A stretch of DNA of 14,926 bases from Comamonadaceae bacterium (GTDB taxonomy: Bacteria; Pseudomonadota; Gammaproteobacteria; Burkholderiales; Burkholderiaceae_C), in NCBI GenBank assembly GCA_947458345.1, contig CANHBU010000007.1, positions 1 to 14,926 of the forward strand. The letters run 5' to 3'. This document shows, one piece after another, positions 1 to 6,578 of the stretch. A model generated the notes under the pieces. The model saw nothing but the letters and a program-made list of their open reading frames with translations. It was not told the DNA's origin and did no database searches. Numbering within the stretch: position 1 is the stretch's first letter; each line of letters starts with the position of its first letter. A program made the translations under genes and the position numbers.

Positions 1-671
1 CCCGCGAAATGCAAGACGCGCTGGCCCTGTCCAGCCACAACCGGGCCGAAAAAGCCACGCAGGCGGGCTACTTCAAAGACCAGATCGTGCCGGTGATGCT
101 CAAGAGCAAGAAGGGCGAGGTGGCCTACGCCACCGACGAGCATTTCCGCACGGGTGCCACCGCCGAAGACTTTGCCAAACTCAAGGCAGTCTTCCTGAAA
201 GAAAACGGCACCGTCACCGCTGGCAATGCCTCGGGTATCAATGACGCCGCCGCTGCGGTGGTCCTGATGGAAGCCGGCGCCGCCAAAGCACGCGGCGCCA
301 AAGCCATGGCGCGACTGGTCGGCTATGCCCACACCGGCCTGGACCCGAAGTACATGGGCGTGGGCCCGATCTCAGCGACGCAGTTGGTGCTCAAGAAAAC
401 CGGCCTCAAAGCCAGCGACCTTGATGTGATCGAGGCCAACGAAGCCTTTGCCGCCCAAGCCTGCGCCGTCACCCAGGAGCTGGGGCTGGACCCGGCCAAG
501 GTCAACCCCAATGGATCGGGCATTTCACTGGGTCATCCGATTGGCGCCACTGGCGCGCTGATCACCGTCAAGGCCCTGCACGAGTTGCAGCGTGTTCAGG
601 GCCGCTACGCGCTGGTGACCATGTGCATCGGCGGCGGCCAGGGCATCGCCGCCGTCTTCGAGCGCCTGTAA
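1..671 (+). CDS. Acetyl-CoA C-acetyltransferase (thiolase), C-terminal part, 5' truncated by window edge
   Basis: This is the C-terminal part of a thiolase, the enzyme that condenses two acetyl-CoA to acetoacetyl-CoA or runs the reverse thiolysis. It acts in the cytoplasm in PHB synthesis, ketone body or fatty acid degradation pathways. The frame is open from base 3, with no start in view, so roughly the first 170 residues, including the first catalytic Cys, lie outside the window. Visible family motifs are NEAFAAQ, then GHPIGATG with the catalytic His (codon at 534-536), and CIGGGQG with the second catalytic Cys (codon at 624-626). The protein ends VFERL followed by TAA. The fragment is about 222 codons with no frameshift. 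A strong hairpin lies just downstream. It could be a PhaA-type biosynthetic or an AtoB/FadA-type degradative enzyme. The motifs favour the short-chain acetoacetyl-CoA group but do not fix the pathway. Confidence 0.93.
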   Translation, partial: REMQDALALSSHNRAEKATQAGYFKDQIVPVMLKSKKGEVAYATDEHFRTGATAEDFAKLKAVFLKENGTVTAGNASGINDAAAAVVLMEAGAAKARGAKAMARLVGYAHTGLDPKYMGVGPISATQLVLKKTGLKASDLDVIEANEAFAAQACAVTQELGLDPAKVNPNGSGISLGHPIGATGALITVKALHELQRVQGRYALVTMCIGGGQGIAAVFERL

Positions 672-678
672 GCACGCA

Positions 679-706
679 CCGCCCCTTGACCTCAGTCAGG
701 GGGCGG
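679..706 (+). terminator. Terminator-like hairpin after the thiolase gene
   Basis: CCGCCCCTTGAC and GTCAGGGGGCGG form a 12-base stem with one G-T wobble around the four-base loop CTCA, starting eight bases after the thiolase stop. No run of T follows, so the hairpin is clear but classical intrinsic termination is not assured. Confidence 0.55.
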
Positions 707-757
707 GTGTCGGGCGGGCTGTATGCTTGAGGTTTTCACCCAAACACAGAGCCGCGC

Positions 758-1249
758 ATGACCACCGAACTCGCTACCGCCACTTCACCCAGCTTGGTCT
801 GGTCAGAGGAGCTGGTGCTCGGCCTGCCCGCCATCGACCAAACCCATGTGGAATTTGTCGAGCTGCTGGCTGCCACGGAGCTGGCCGACGACGAGCAATT
901 GCTGAACCGGCTGCAGGCGCTTTCGGACCACACCGTCGATCACTTTGGCCGCGAAGACCAATGGATGGCAGCCACCGCTTTCGGGCCGGTCCACTGTCAC
1001 GGCATGCAGCACCGGGTGGTGCTTCAGACCCTGGAAGAGTTGCTGCGGCGGGGCCACGAAGAGGGCGATCTGGCCCTGGTGCGCGAGATCCTGCCCGAGC
1101 TGGGCAAGTGGTTTACTCAACACGCCCAGACCATGGATGCGGCACTGGCCTGGCACCTCGACCAAGTCGGCTTTGACGAAACCACCGGCCAGATGAGTCG
1201 GCTCCCCTCGGCTGAAACGCCCGCCCAGAGCGGCAGCTGCGCCAGTTAA
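758..1249 (+). CDS. Bacteriohemerythrin, single-domain non-heme diiron O2-binding protein
   Basis: This 163-residue protein is a hemerythrin-like four-helix bundle that binds O2 reversibly at a diiron centre. All seven canonical ligands are in place and correctly spaced: His30, then His62 and Glu66 (HxxxE), His81 and His85 (HxxxH), and His122 with Asp127 (HxxxxD). The N-terminal WSEELVLGLPAIDQTH is typical of the bacterial family. There is no signal peptide or membrane segment, so it should be cytoplasmic. About 30 C-terminal residues beyond the bundle are low in complexity and probably disordered. No strong Shine-Dalgarno precedes this ATG, but ligand spacing and the typical family N-terminus support it. 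It stands alone between two hairpins and converges on soxA. Likely roles are O2 storage, delivery or sensing; the sequence does not say which. Confidence 0.92.
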   Translation: MTTELATATSPSLVWSEELVLGLPAIDQTHVEFVELLAATELADDEQLLNRLQALSDHTVDHFGREDQWMAATAFGPVHCHGMQHRVVLQTLEELLRRGHEEGDLALVREILPELGKWFTQHAQTMDAALAWHLDQVGFDETTGQMSRLPSAETPAQSGSCAS

Positions 1250-1283
1250 GGACGCTTCGGCACGGTCAGGGGGCGGCCGCCTC

Positions 1284-1309
1284 CCCCTCGGTACCGAGGT
1301 TCCGAGGGG
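1284..1309. terminator. Palindromic hairpin between convergent hemerythrin and soxA genes
   Basis: CCCCTCGG (1284-1291) pairs with CCGAGGGG (1302-1309), and TTT follows on the plus strand. Nested in the same DNA is a perfect 14-base palindrome, CCTCGGTACCGAGG, at 1286-1299. Lying between two convergent genes, it is best read as a possible terminator serving one or both strands. The T-tract is short. Confidence 0.45.
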
Positions 1310-1329
1310 TTTGGTGGGTATGTGTGCGC

Positions 1330-2127
1330 CTACTTGCGAACCGCCGGCACCTCAATGGGCAGGCCCTGCGCCCGCCAGCCCAGGTAAAGCGCGAGCTGGC
1401 GCATCGACAAATCGCCCCAGGGCGGCAGCTCGGCGCGCACACCGACCAGGCAGCTGCGCAAGCGCCGCTCAAGTGAGCCGACTTTTTGCCACTCCAGCCG
1501 ATAGACAGGGTAGCCATTGGGCTGCCCCTGGCTGAGCGCGTCAGTAAAAAAACGGCGGCCAAAGTTCTGGTCGTGGCAGTGGGTGCAGGCCAGGTTGAGC
1601 TGGCCGCGCCGCTGCATGAACAAGCGCTCACCCTGCAGCACATGGGCCTGCGCCGGGCCGCTCACATCGACCTGCAAAGGCAAGCCGGCCGAGGCCTGGG
1701 TGACATACAGACTCAGGCCCAACAGGTCCTCAGACTCGTGGGCCAGCTCCGGGCCCCGCTGCTGACTGTGCCGGCACGAGCGGATGCGGTCTTCCAAACT
1801 GAGCAACTGCCCACTCTTGCGGTCGACGGCCGGGTAGCGGGCCGCCACGCCGCGCATGCTCCCCGCACCATGGCACTGCTGGCAACTCTTGCCCGCGGCC
1901 CCCACCGGCTCGAGCCAGCGCTGCTCGCCGCGCTGCAGCCACAGCTGGGCCGGATTGGCAAACTCGTCAGCCTGCAAGGCCCGCACATCGCTGCCGGCAA
2001 AACTTAGACCCGAGCGCAACTGCTCCAGCGGCAAAACGCGCTGCTGCGCCTGGGCTGGCACAACAAGCCCAGCCAGCCCGCCCAGCAGCACCCAGGTCAG
2101 CTGCCACAGCCCGCCACCGATGCCCAT
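1330..2127 (-). CDS. soxA: Sulfur oxidation diheme c-type cytochrome SoxA
   Basis: SoxA partners SoxX in the periplasmic SoxAX complex, which oxidatively joins thiosulfate to the carrier cysteine of SoxY. This 265-residue protein has a signal peptide ending near AQA (residues 25-27) and two heme-binding CxxCH motifs, CQQCH at 82-86 and CTHCH at 181-185. Cys118 (RSC) sits where the axial ligand of the first heme is found. Cys226 in RSCLVGVRAE matches the catalytic persulfide cysteine that ligates the active heme. Length and order fit diheme SoxA, and the C-terminal YLxxRAxGLPIEVPAVR pattern is also typical. It is the last gene of the operon, starting five bases after the soxZ stop. Oddly, the signal peptide has no positive residue before its hydrophobic core, yet no better in-frame start lies upstream. 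All catalytic residues are kept. Confidence 0.93.
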   Translation of the reverse strand: MGIGGGLWQLTWVLLGGLAGLVVPAQAQQRVLPLEQLRSGLSFAGSDVRALQADEFANPAQLWLQRGEQRWLEPVGAAGKSCQQCHGAGSMRGVAARYPAVDRKSGQLLSLEDRIRSCRHSQQRGPELAHESEDLLGLSLYVTQASAGLPLQVDVSGPAQAHVLQGERLFMQRRGQLNLACTHCHDQNFGRRFFTDALSQGQPNGYPVYRLEWQKVGSLERRLRSCLVGVRAELPPWGDLSMRQLALYLGWRAQGLPIEVPAVRK

Positions 2128-2132
2128 GGCGC

Positions 2133-2480
2133 TCAGCCCGGTGCGCGCGAAGACGAGGGGCCTTGCACCCGCAGCAGTTGACGCAGCTGACCGCGTACGC
2201 CCTGGTCATCGATCCAGCTCACCAGCAGCTCGCCCGTCTCGCCGGCGCGAAAGAAAAACTCAAAGAAAGGGTTGCCGGAAATACCCGAAGACGGCTCGAC
2301 CCGAAACACCTGGCGCCCGCCGTATTCGCAAGTGAGCTCAACAATCACGTTGCGCGCAATCGTGCGGCCATTGAGATCTTGCAGATAACCGGTCTCCATG
2401 GGGTGGGCAACCAGCAGGCGGGCTTTGACGAGCTCGCCTGTCTGAACGCGGCTGGGCAGCTGCATGCGCGCTTGACTCAT
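2133..2480 (-). CDS. soxZ: Thiosulfate carrier complex protein SoxZ
   Basis: SoxZ is the immunoglobulin-like partner that forms the SoxYZ heterodimer and holds SoxY, whose C-terminal cysteine carries the sulfur intermediates. The 115-residue product shows family hallmarks: KARLLVAHPMETGY near residues 19-32, an NVIVELTCEYGG strand, SSGISGNPFFEFFF in the middle, and a LLVSWIDDQG strand near the C-terminus. It has no signal peptide of its own, as expected, because SoxZ is normally exported by riding with Tat-exported SoxY. It begins three bases after the soxY stop and ends five bases before soxA, which implies translational coupling. The C-terminal tail, PSSSRAPG, is short and unconserved. Family identity is secure. 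Whether it serves thiosulfate or another substrate depends on the unusual SoxY beside it. Confidence 0.93.
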   Translation of the reverse strand: MSQARMQLPSRVQTGELVKARLLVAHPMETGYLQDLNGRTIARNVIVELTCEYGGRQVFRVEPSSGISGNPFFEFFFRAGETGELLVSWIDDQGVRGQLRQLLRVQGPSSSRAPG

Positions 2481-2483
2481 GGT

Positions 2484-2999
2484 TCAGGTCCCATCCACAC
2501 AGGCCGACTCGGTCACGATCACGTCGGTCTGCTGCCAGCGAAAGCTGCCGTCGGACAGCCGTGCGAGTGCCACCACCTTTTGCGAGCCAGCCAGGCGCAG
2601 CCGGGTGCCGATCTCGGCGCGGCCACTCCAGGGCCCCATGTGAAACACGGCCATTTGGGTGACTGGGTTGCGCTGCGACAGCAGGTAAAGGTGGGTGACA
2701 TGGTCCTGCTCGGTCATGGGGCTGTCGACCACCACACGAGCGGGCACCAGAAAGCCGTTGTCGACCAGCACCGGGATCTCGAGCAGCAAGCCGCCTTCGC
2801 GCAGCGGCCGGCCCGCAACAATGGGGTCCATCATCTGCGGCAGACTCAGCAAAGTGCCCGAATACATGCGCTGGGCCTGAGCCAGTGGAGCGCTCGCCAC
2901 AGCCGCTGCGCCGAGCAAAGCGCCACAGAGCCTGCGCCGCTCGGGCCAAAGCGGTCCTGCTTTTTCGAAGGGGTCCGTGCCGTACTGAAAAAGTGCCAT
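2484..2999 (-). CDS. soxY: SoxY-type carrier protein with a non-canonical C-terminal arm (SACVDGT)
   Basis: SoxY is the subunit of the SoxYZ carrier that holds substrates on a cysteine at the tip of a flexible C-terminal arm. The 171-residue product has a Tat-like signal (ERRRLCGALLG, then a hydrophobic stretch, cleavage near AQA at about 42). A SoxY core follows, with EIPVLVDNGFLVPARV, LLSQRNPVTQMAVFHMGP and the TRLRLA strand. Classical SoxY ends in GGCGG. Here the end is ESACVDGT, with Cys167 four residues before the C-terminus. The carrier cysteine is therefore kept, but the glycines that make the arm mobile are replaced. The TGA stop after GGGACC is plain in the sequence, so this is not a frameshift artefact. 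I recall a SoxY-related family described by an AACIE arm, and this may belong to it or near it. It follows soxX by 27 bases and overlaps no gene. Confidence 0.88.
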   Translation of the reverse strand: MALFQYGTDPFEKAGPLWPERRRLCGALLGAAAVASAPLAQAQRMYSGTLLSLPQMMDPIVAGRPLREGGLLLEIPVLVDNGFLVPARVVVDSPMTEQDHVTHLYLLSQRNPVTQMAVFHMGPWSGRAEIGTRLRLAGSQKVVALARLSDGSFRWQQTDVIVTESACVDGT

Positions 3000-3026
3000 G
3001 GTCTGCCTATTCTTGCCCAGCCGAGC

Positions 3027-3434
3027 TCATCGCGCCACCGCCATCAGGTAAGCCACGATGTCGTCCAGGCCTTGCGCACTGAGCACAGGCTGCCCCTGGT
3101 AGGCCGGAGCCACCGACTGCAAGCCGCTGACGTTGCCATAGACCGGCATGATGGTGTGCGGGTTGAACTGGCGGGCATCGGCAATGCGCTGGCGCAGCTG
3201 CGCCGCGGCGCCACGCTGCGCGACGCCAGCCAGAGAAGGGCCGAGCTCGCCGCCGGCCGCAAAGCCCGGCACGACATGGCAAAGCACGCAGCCCGTCTCG
3301 TGCCGATTGGCCAGCAGCGCGCGGCCGCGCTCGATACTGGCCACATCCTGCGCAGGGCCAGCTGGCAGCTGAGCCGCCGCGCCAGCACACCAACAGGCCA
3401 GCGCCAGCAGCGCCCCTAAGGGCGCCGCCCTCAT
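3027..3434 (-). CDS. soxX: Monoheme c-type cytochrome SoxX
   Basis: SoxX is the small electron-accepting cytochrome of SoxAX in the periplasm. The 135-residue product has a signal peptide ([14 protein letters not shown], cleavage near AAA-Q at 21), one heme motif CVLCH at 49-53, and the distal Met ligand in IMPVY (Met96). The phrases GELGPSLAGVAQRG, LRQRIADARQFNPHTIMP and LDDIVAYLMAVA follow the SoxX pattern closely. The start overlaps the stop of the molybdopterin subunit gene by four bases (ATGA), so the two are probably translated together. This tight link to a molybdenum hydroxylase is unusual and raises the possibility that the cytochrome also, or instead, takes electrons from that enzyme. 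A generic small cytochrome c accessory to the Mo enzyme is the main alternative, but the neighbouring soxYZA genes favour SoxX. Confidence 0.88.
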   Translation of the reverse strand: MRAAPLGALLALACWCAGAAAQLPAGPAQDVASIERGRALLANRHETGCVLCHVVPGFAAGGELGPSLAGVAQRGAAAQLRQRIADARQFNPHTIMPVYGNVSGLQSVAPAYQGQPVLSAQGLDDIVAYLMAVAR

Positions 3435-5596
3435 GCGCGGGCCAGGTTGAGCCCGTGGTTCTTCAGGGGCAGCGAGCGATAGCGTTTGCCGGTTGCCGCC
3501 GAGATCGCATTGACCAGCGCCGGCGCCAGCGGCGCCTGCGCCGGCTCGCCCACGCCACCCCAGAAGTTACCGGTGCAGGCAATCACGGTCTGCACCTTGG
3601 GCATCTCATTGAGCTTCATCATGCGGTAGTCGTGGAAATTGGACTGCTCAATGCGCCCTTCCTTGACCGTCATCTCGCCCCAGAAAATCGCGCTCAAGCC
3701 ATGCACCACGCTGCCTTGGATCTGCGCCTCGATGTTGTCGGGGTTGACCGCATAGCCGCAGTCGATGCCCATGACCACGCGGTGGATCTTGACGTCACCG
3801 CGCGCGCTGACCGAGACCTCGCAGACGCAGGCGGTGTAACTGCCATAGCCCTCGGTCTCGGCAATGCCGCGAAACACGCCCGCCGGCAGCGGCTTGCCCC
3901 AATCGGCCGCCTTGGCCACCGCCTCCAGAATCGAGCGGTCGCGTGGATGCTTGCCGCCGAGCATGCTCAAACGAAAGGCCAGCGGATCCTTGCCAGCAGC
4001 CGCCGCCATCTCGTCCATGAAGCACTCGCGCATGTACGGGTTTTGCGAGTGGCCCACCGTGCGCCAAAAACCCACCGGCACATTGGTGTTGCGCTGGGCA
4101 TAGTCGACCAGGCTGTTGGGAATGTCGTAAGGATGGTCGCTGAAACTGGCCACCGCCTGACCGTCCACGCCGCGGGGCAAGGGCAGACGCAGCAAGGTCG
4201 CCAAAATCGAGGGGGCCGAGACCCGCACGTGCAAAGCGTCGATCGTGCCTTTGTCGTTGAGTGCACCCTTAAAGCGCACCAGGCTGGCCGGCCGGTACAG
4301 GCCGTGCTGGATGTCCTCCTCGCGGCTCCAGACCATCTTGATCGGCTTGCCAGGCATTTCTTTGGCGATCATCACCGACTGGCGGGTGAAGTCTTGCGGG
4401 CTCTTTCGGCCCAGCCCGCCACCGAGCTGCATCGGGTGCACCAGCACCTTGGACGGATCAATCCCTGCGGTGCGCGCCGCCGTGGCCAAAGTGGCCTCGG
4501 GGTTCTGGGTGGAGGTCCAGATCTGCAGCCGGTCGGGTTCTAGCCAGGCGGTGCAGACCATGGGCTCCATGGTGGCGTGGGCCAGGTAGGGCGTGTAGTA
4601 CTCGGCCTCGATCACCTTGCCGGCCTTGCCCAGGGCTTCGGTGGTGTTGCCATCGTTGCGTGCCACCGCCAGCTCGGGCTGGGTAAAGCCGGCCTTGAAG
4701 TGCTCCATGATGGCCGCGCTGCTGAGCTTGCCGTGCTCGCCCACATCCCAGTCGACCGCCACCTCGCGCAAGGCCTCCTTGGCGCGCCAGTAGTTGTCGG
4801 CCACCACCGCCACGAATTCACCCAAGTTGAGCACCTTGACGATGCCGCGGCGGTTTTCCACCTTGGAGGCATCGAGGCTGCGCACCTTGCCATTGAACAC
4901 CGGGCAGGCGGCCACCGCCGCGTGCAACATGCCCGGCACCTGAGCATCGATGCCATAGCGGATACGGCCGGTCACGATGTCGGGGATGTCGACGCGAGCA
5001 ATCGGTTTGCCGGCGATAACCCAGGTCTTGGGATCCTTGAGCTTGACCTCCTTGGGCGGCTCGAGCTTGGCCGCAGCCTCTGCGAGCTTGCCATAGCTCA
5101 GCGAGCGCTTGCTCGCCGCGTGCATGACGCGCCCCTTGGCTGTGGTGCAGTCGCTGGCCGGCACGCCCCACTGCTGGGCCGCAGCGGCCACCAGCATGTG
5201 CCGGGCCGTGGCACCGGCTTTGCGCAAATAGTCCTGCGACTGGCGGATGGTGCGGCTGCCCACCGTGGCCATGTCGCCATAGGCACGCTTGGAAGCCAGA
5301 TTCTCGTGCGCCGGCACATACTCAACCCGCACCCGGCTCCAGTCGGCATCGAGCTCCTCGGCCACCAGTTGGGGGGCCGACGTACGGCTGCCCTGGCCCA
5401 TCTCGGTGCGCGCGTAGCGAATGACCACGGTGTCGTTGGGCAGCACCTCCACCCAGGCGTTCAGGCGCGGGGTGTTGGAGGCGTCGCTGCGACCGGGCAG
5501 GTAAAAGCCCAAGCTCAAGCCAGCGGCCGCTGTGGCCGAGGTCTTGAGGAAAAAGCGCCGATCCGCGCGCTTGACGGTTTGCTCTTGGGTTTTCAT
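3431..5596 (-). CDS. Tat-exported molybdopterin-binding subunit of a xanthine dehydrogenase/isoquinoline 1-oxidoreductase family enzyme
   Basis: This 721-residue protein is the large catalytic subunit of a molybdenum hydroxylase of the isoquinoline 1-oxidoreductase beta-subunit type, which oxidises carbonyl or heteroaromatic substrates with water as oxygen donor. It has a clear Tat signal ([11 protein letters not shown], twin Arg at 13-14, then a hydrophobic run to about 35), so it works in the periplasm. Visible motifs are [13 protein letters not shown] (65-77), [13 protein letters not shown] (107-119), HATMEPM (340-346), the pterin-binding GGGLGRK (392-398) and GGVGEPA with the catalytic Glu684. 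Length is usual for the family. Its start overlaps the stop of the [2Fe-2S] subunit gene by four bases, and its stop overlaps the start of soxX in the same way. Relatives often have a multiheme cytochrome c partner; none is here apart from SoxX. The substrate cannot be read from sequence, and the Sox context makes a sulfur compound or a carrier-bound intermediate conceivable. Confidence 0.93.
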   Translation of the reverse strand: MKTQEQTVKRADRRFFLKTSATAAAGLSLGFYLPGRSDASNTPRLNAWVEVLPNDTVVIRYARTEMGQGSRTSAPQLVAEELDADWSRVRVEYVPAHENLASKRAYGDMATVGSRTIRQSQDYLRKAGATARHMLVAAAAQQWGVPASDCTTAKGRVMHAASKRSLSYGKLAEAAAKLEPPKEVKLKDPKTWVIAGKPIARVDIPDIVTGRIRYGIDAQVPGMLHAAVAACPVFNGKVRSLDASKVENRRGIVKVLNLGEFVAVVADNYWRAKEALREVAVDWDVGEHGKLSSAAIMEHFKAGFTQPELAVARNDGNTTEALGKAGKVIEAEYYTPYLAHATMEPMVCTAWLEPDRLQIWTSTQNPEATLATAARTAGIDPSKVLVHPMQLGGGLGRKSPQDFTRQSVMIAKEMPGKPIKMVWSREEDIQHGLYRPASLVRFKGALNDKGTIDALHVRVSAPSILATLLRLPLPRGVDGQAVASFSDHPYDIPNSLVDYAQRNTNVPVGFWRTVGHSQNPYMRECFMDEMAAAAGKDPLAFRLSMLGGKHPRDRSILEAVAKAADWGKPLPAGVFRGIAETEGYGSYTACVCEVSVSARGDVKIHRVVMGIDCGYAVNPDNIEAQIQGSVVHGLSAIFWGEMTVKEGRIEQSNFHDYRMMKLNEMPKVQTVIACTGNFWGGVGEPAQAPLAPALVNAISAATGKRYRSLPLKNHGLNLARA

Positions 5597-6054
5597 GCTC
5601 GCACCCCCTTGGCCGCCACCGCGTGGATGGCCTTGCGCACGCGGGCGTAGGTGCCGCAGCGGCAGATGTTGGTCATGGCCGCATCAATGTCCTGGTCCGT
5701 CGGCTTGGGCTTTTTCTTAAGCAAGGCCACCGCCGCCAGAATTTGCCCGCCCTGGCAGTAACCGCACTGGGGAACCTGATGGTCGATCCAGGCCTGCTGC
5801 ACCGGGTGGAGTTTGCCGTTCTTGTTGGCCAGGCCCTCAATCGTCACCACCTTCTGCCCGCCTGCGGCCGACACCGGGTAAGAACACGAGCGCACCGGCT
5901 CGCCATTGAGCAAAACCGTGCAGGAGCCACACTGGGCGATGCCGCAGCCGAACTTAGGGCCTTTTTCGTCAAGCTCATCGCGCAAGGCCCACAACAGGGG
6001 CATGTCCGGCTCGACATCGAGCTCGCGCACCTTTCCATTGACATCCAGCTTCAT
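5593..6054 (-). CDS. [2Fe-2S] iron-sulfur subunit of the molybdenum hydroxylase (isoquinoline 1-oxidoreductase alpha-subunit type)
   Basis: This is the electron-transfer subunit that passes electrons from the molybdenum centre outwards. The 153-residue protein carries two [2Fe-2S] sites: a plant-ferredoxin-like site with Cys37, Cys42, Cys45 and Cys57 (CGIAQCGSC), and the family-specific second site with Cys97, Cys100, Cys131 and Cys133 (CGYC and CRC). The frame is open to 6099, but I chose the ATG at 6054. AAGGAG lies eight bases upstream of it, the protein then begins MKLDVNGK as relatives do, and the length matches the usual 150 or so. It has no signal peptide and probably crosses the membrane folded together with the Tat-tagged large subunit. 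It is the first gene of the operon running through to soxA and is coupled to the next gene by an ATGA overlap. No FAD subunit is present, as expected for this subclass. Confidence 0.93.
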   Translation of the reverse strand: MKLDVNGKVRELDVEPDMPLLWALRDELDEKGPKFGCGIAQCGSCTVLLNGEPVRSCSYPVSAAGGQKVVTIEGLANKNGKLHPVQQAWIDHQVPQCGYCQGGQILAAVALLKKKPKPTDQDIDAAMTNICRCGTYARVRKAIHAVAAKGVRA

Positions 6055-6062
6055 GGTCTTCG

Positions 6063-6068
6063 CTCCTT
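6063..6068 (-). promoter_or_regulatory. Shine-Dalgarno that fixes the start of the [2Fe-2S] subunit
   Basis: On the minus strand AAGGAG sits eight bases before the ATG at 6054. It supports that start over the upstream in-frame ATG at 6099, which would add 15 residues with no family counterpart. Confidence 0.75.
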
Positions 6069-6158
6069 GATTAAACCAAGCACCGATGATGACCTGCAAA
6101 GACGCCTAGGCTTATTAGGGTTTTCCGGCACACTGGCCGCTAAACGCACTCAACGCGC

Positions 6159-6374
6159 TCAACCGAGCCAGGCACGGGCGGTCAACTCGATCACCCGGTG
6201 CGCATGCTCGAGTCGGCCGGCGGTGGCGGCCGCCCGGGCCCGCAATCGATGCAGCAAGATGATTTCGGCCCCCGGCAAGCGGGCCGCAGCCTGTCTGGGC
6301 TGGCGCTGCGCAAGGCTCTGGCTGCTCGAGGCGCAGCCTTCGGCCGGCCGCGCAGCGGATTTCAAATAAAGCAT
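6159..6374 (-). CDS. Small hypothetical protein, 71 residues, strong ribosome binding site
   Basis: I do not recognise this gene. It would encode 71 residues beginning MLYLKSAARPAEG. The composition is Arg/Ala-rich with no cysteine motif beyond one Cys, no signal peptide and no convincing membrane span. The second half (AEIILLHRLRARAAATAGRL, then EHAHRVIELTARAWLG) looks helical and amphipathic. The evidence for a real gene is AGGGAG seven bases before the ATG, codon choice rich in G/C at third positions like the neighbours, and a position that fills an otherwise empty gap between copA and the molybdenum/Sox operon on the same strand. It ends about 100 bases before the [2Fe-2S] subunit start, so it could be the first gene of that transcript. 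A longer frame in another register covers the same DNA (6115-6519) but has no ribosome binding site. Without homologues in hand, it may still be chance. Confidence 0.45.
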   Translation of the reverse strand: MLYLKSAARPAEGCASSSQSLAQRQPRQAAARLPGAEIILLHRLRARAAATAGRLEHAHRVIELTARAWLG

Positions 6375-6381
6375 GGTTTGT

Positions 6382-6387
6382 CTCCCT
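6382..6387 (-). promoter_or_regulatory. Shine-Dalgarno of the 71-residue small gene
   Basis: The minus strand reads AAAGGGAGA; AGGGAG is seven bases from the ATG at 6374. This is the main reason for calling the small gene. The rest of 6375-6578 shows no other gene and no clear terminator behind copA. Confidence 0.5.
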
Positions 6388-6578
6388 TTGGCAGGCCCCT
6401 GCCTGCACAGGAGGGCCTTCGATCGTGCTCGGTGCGCGGGCGCTTGGCAAGCGCGGCGCGGACCCGGCGAACCGAAGGCATGATGCTAGGGTGGACACCG
6501 GGGCCGCCGTCTCGGTCAAGACGCCAGCGGGCTGTAGGACGCCACCGATGGGCTCGCGCCAACCAGATCGTTAGAGTT

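Noticed and set aside
2163..5650. Long plus-strand frames opposite the Sox and molybdenum genes (2163-3419, 3455-4543, 4577-5650).
   Set aside because: Their composition is that of antisense translation (His/Arg/Leu-rich, no motifs), and the minus-strand genes are unambiguous.
6055..6075. TTGATTAAACCAAG near the operon start as a second FNR site, and TTGCAG/TTTAAT as a promoter.
   Set aside because: The second FNR half-site does not match (CCAAG against ATCAA). The TTTAAT would place the transcript start inside the Shine-Dalgarno.
6115..6519. A 134-residue minus-strand frame overlapping the small 71-residue gene.
   Set aside because: No ribosome binding site, Pro/Arg/Ala/Gly-rich composition without pattern, and it conflicts with the better-supported small frame.
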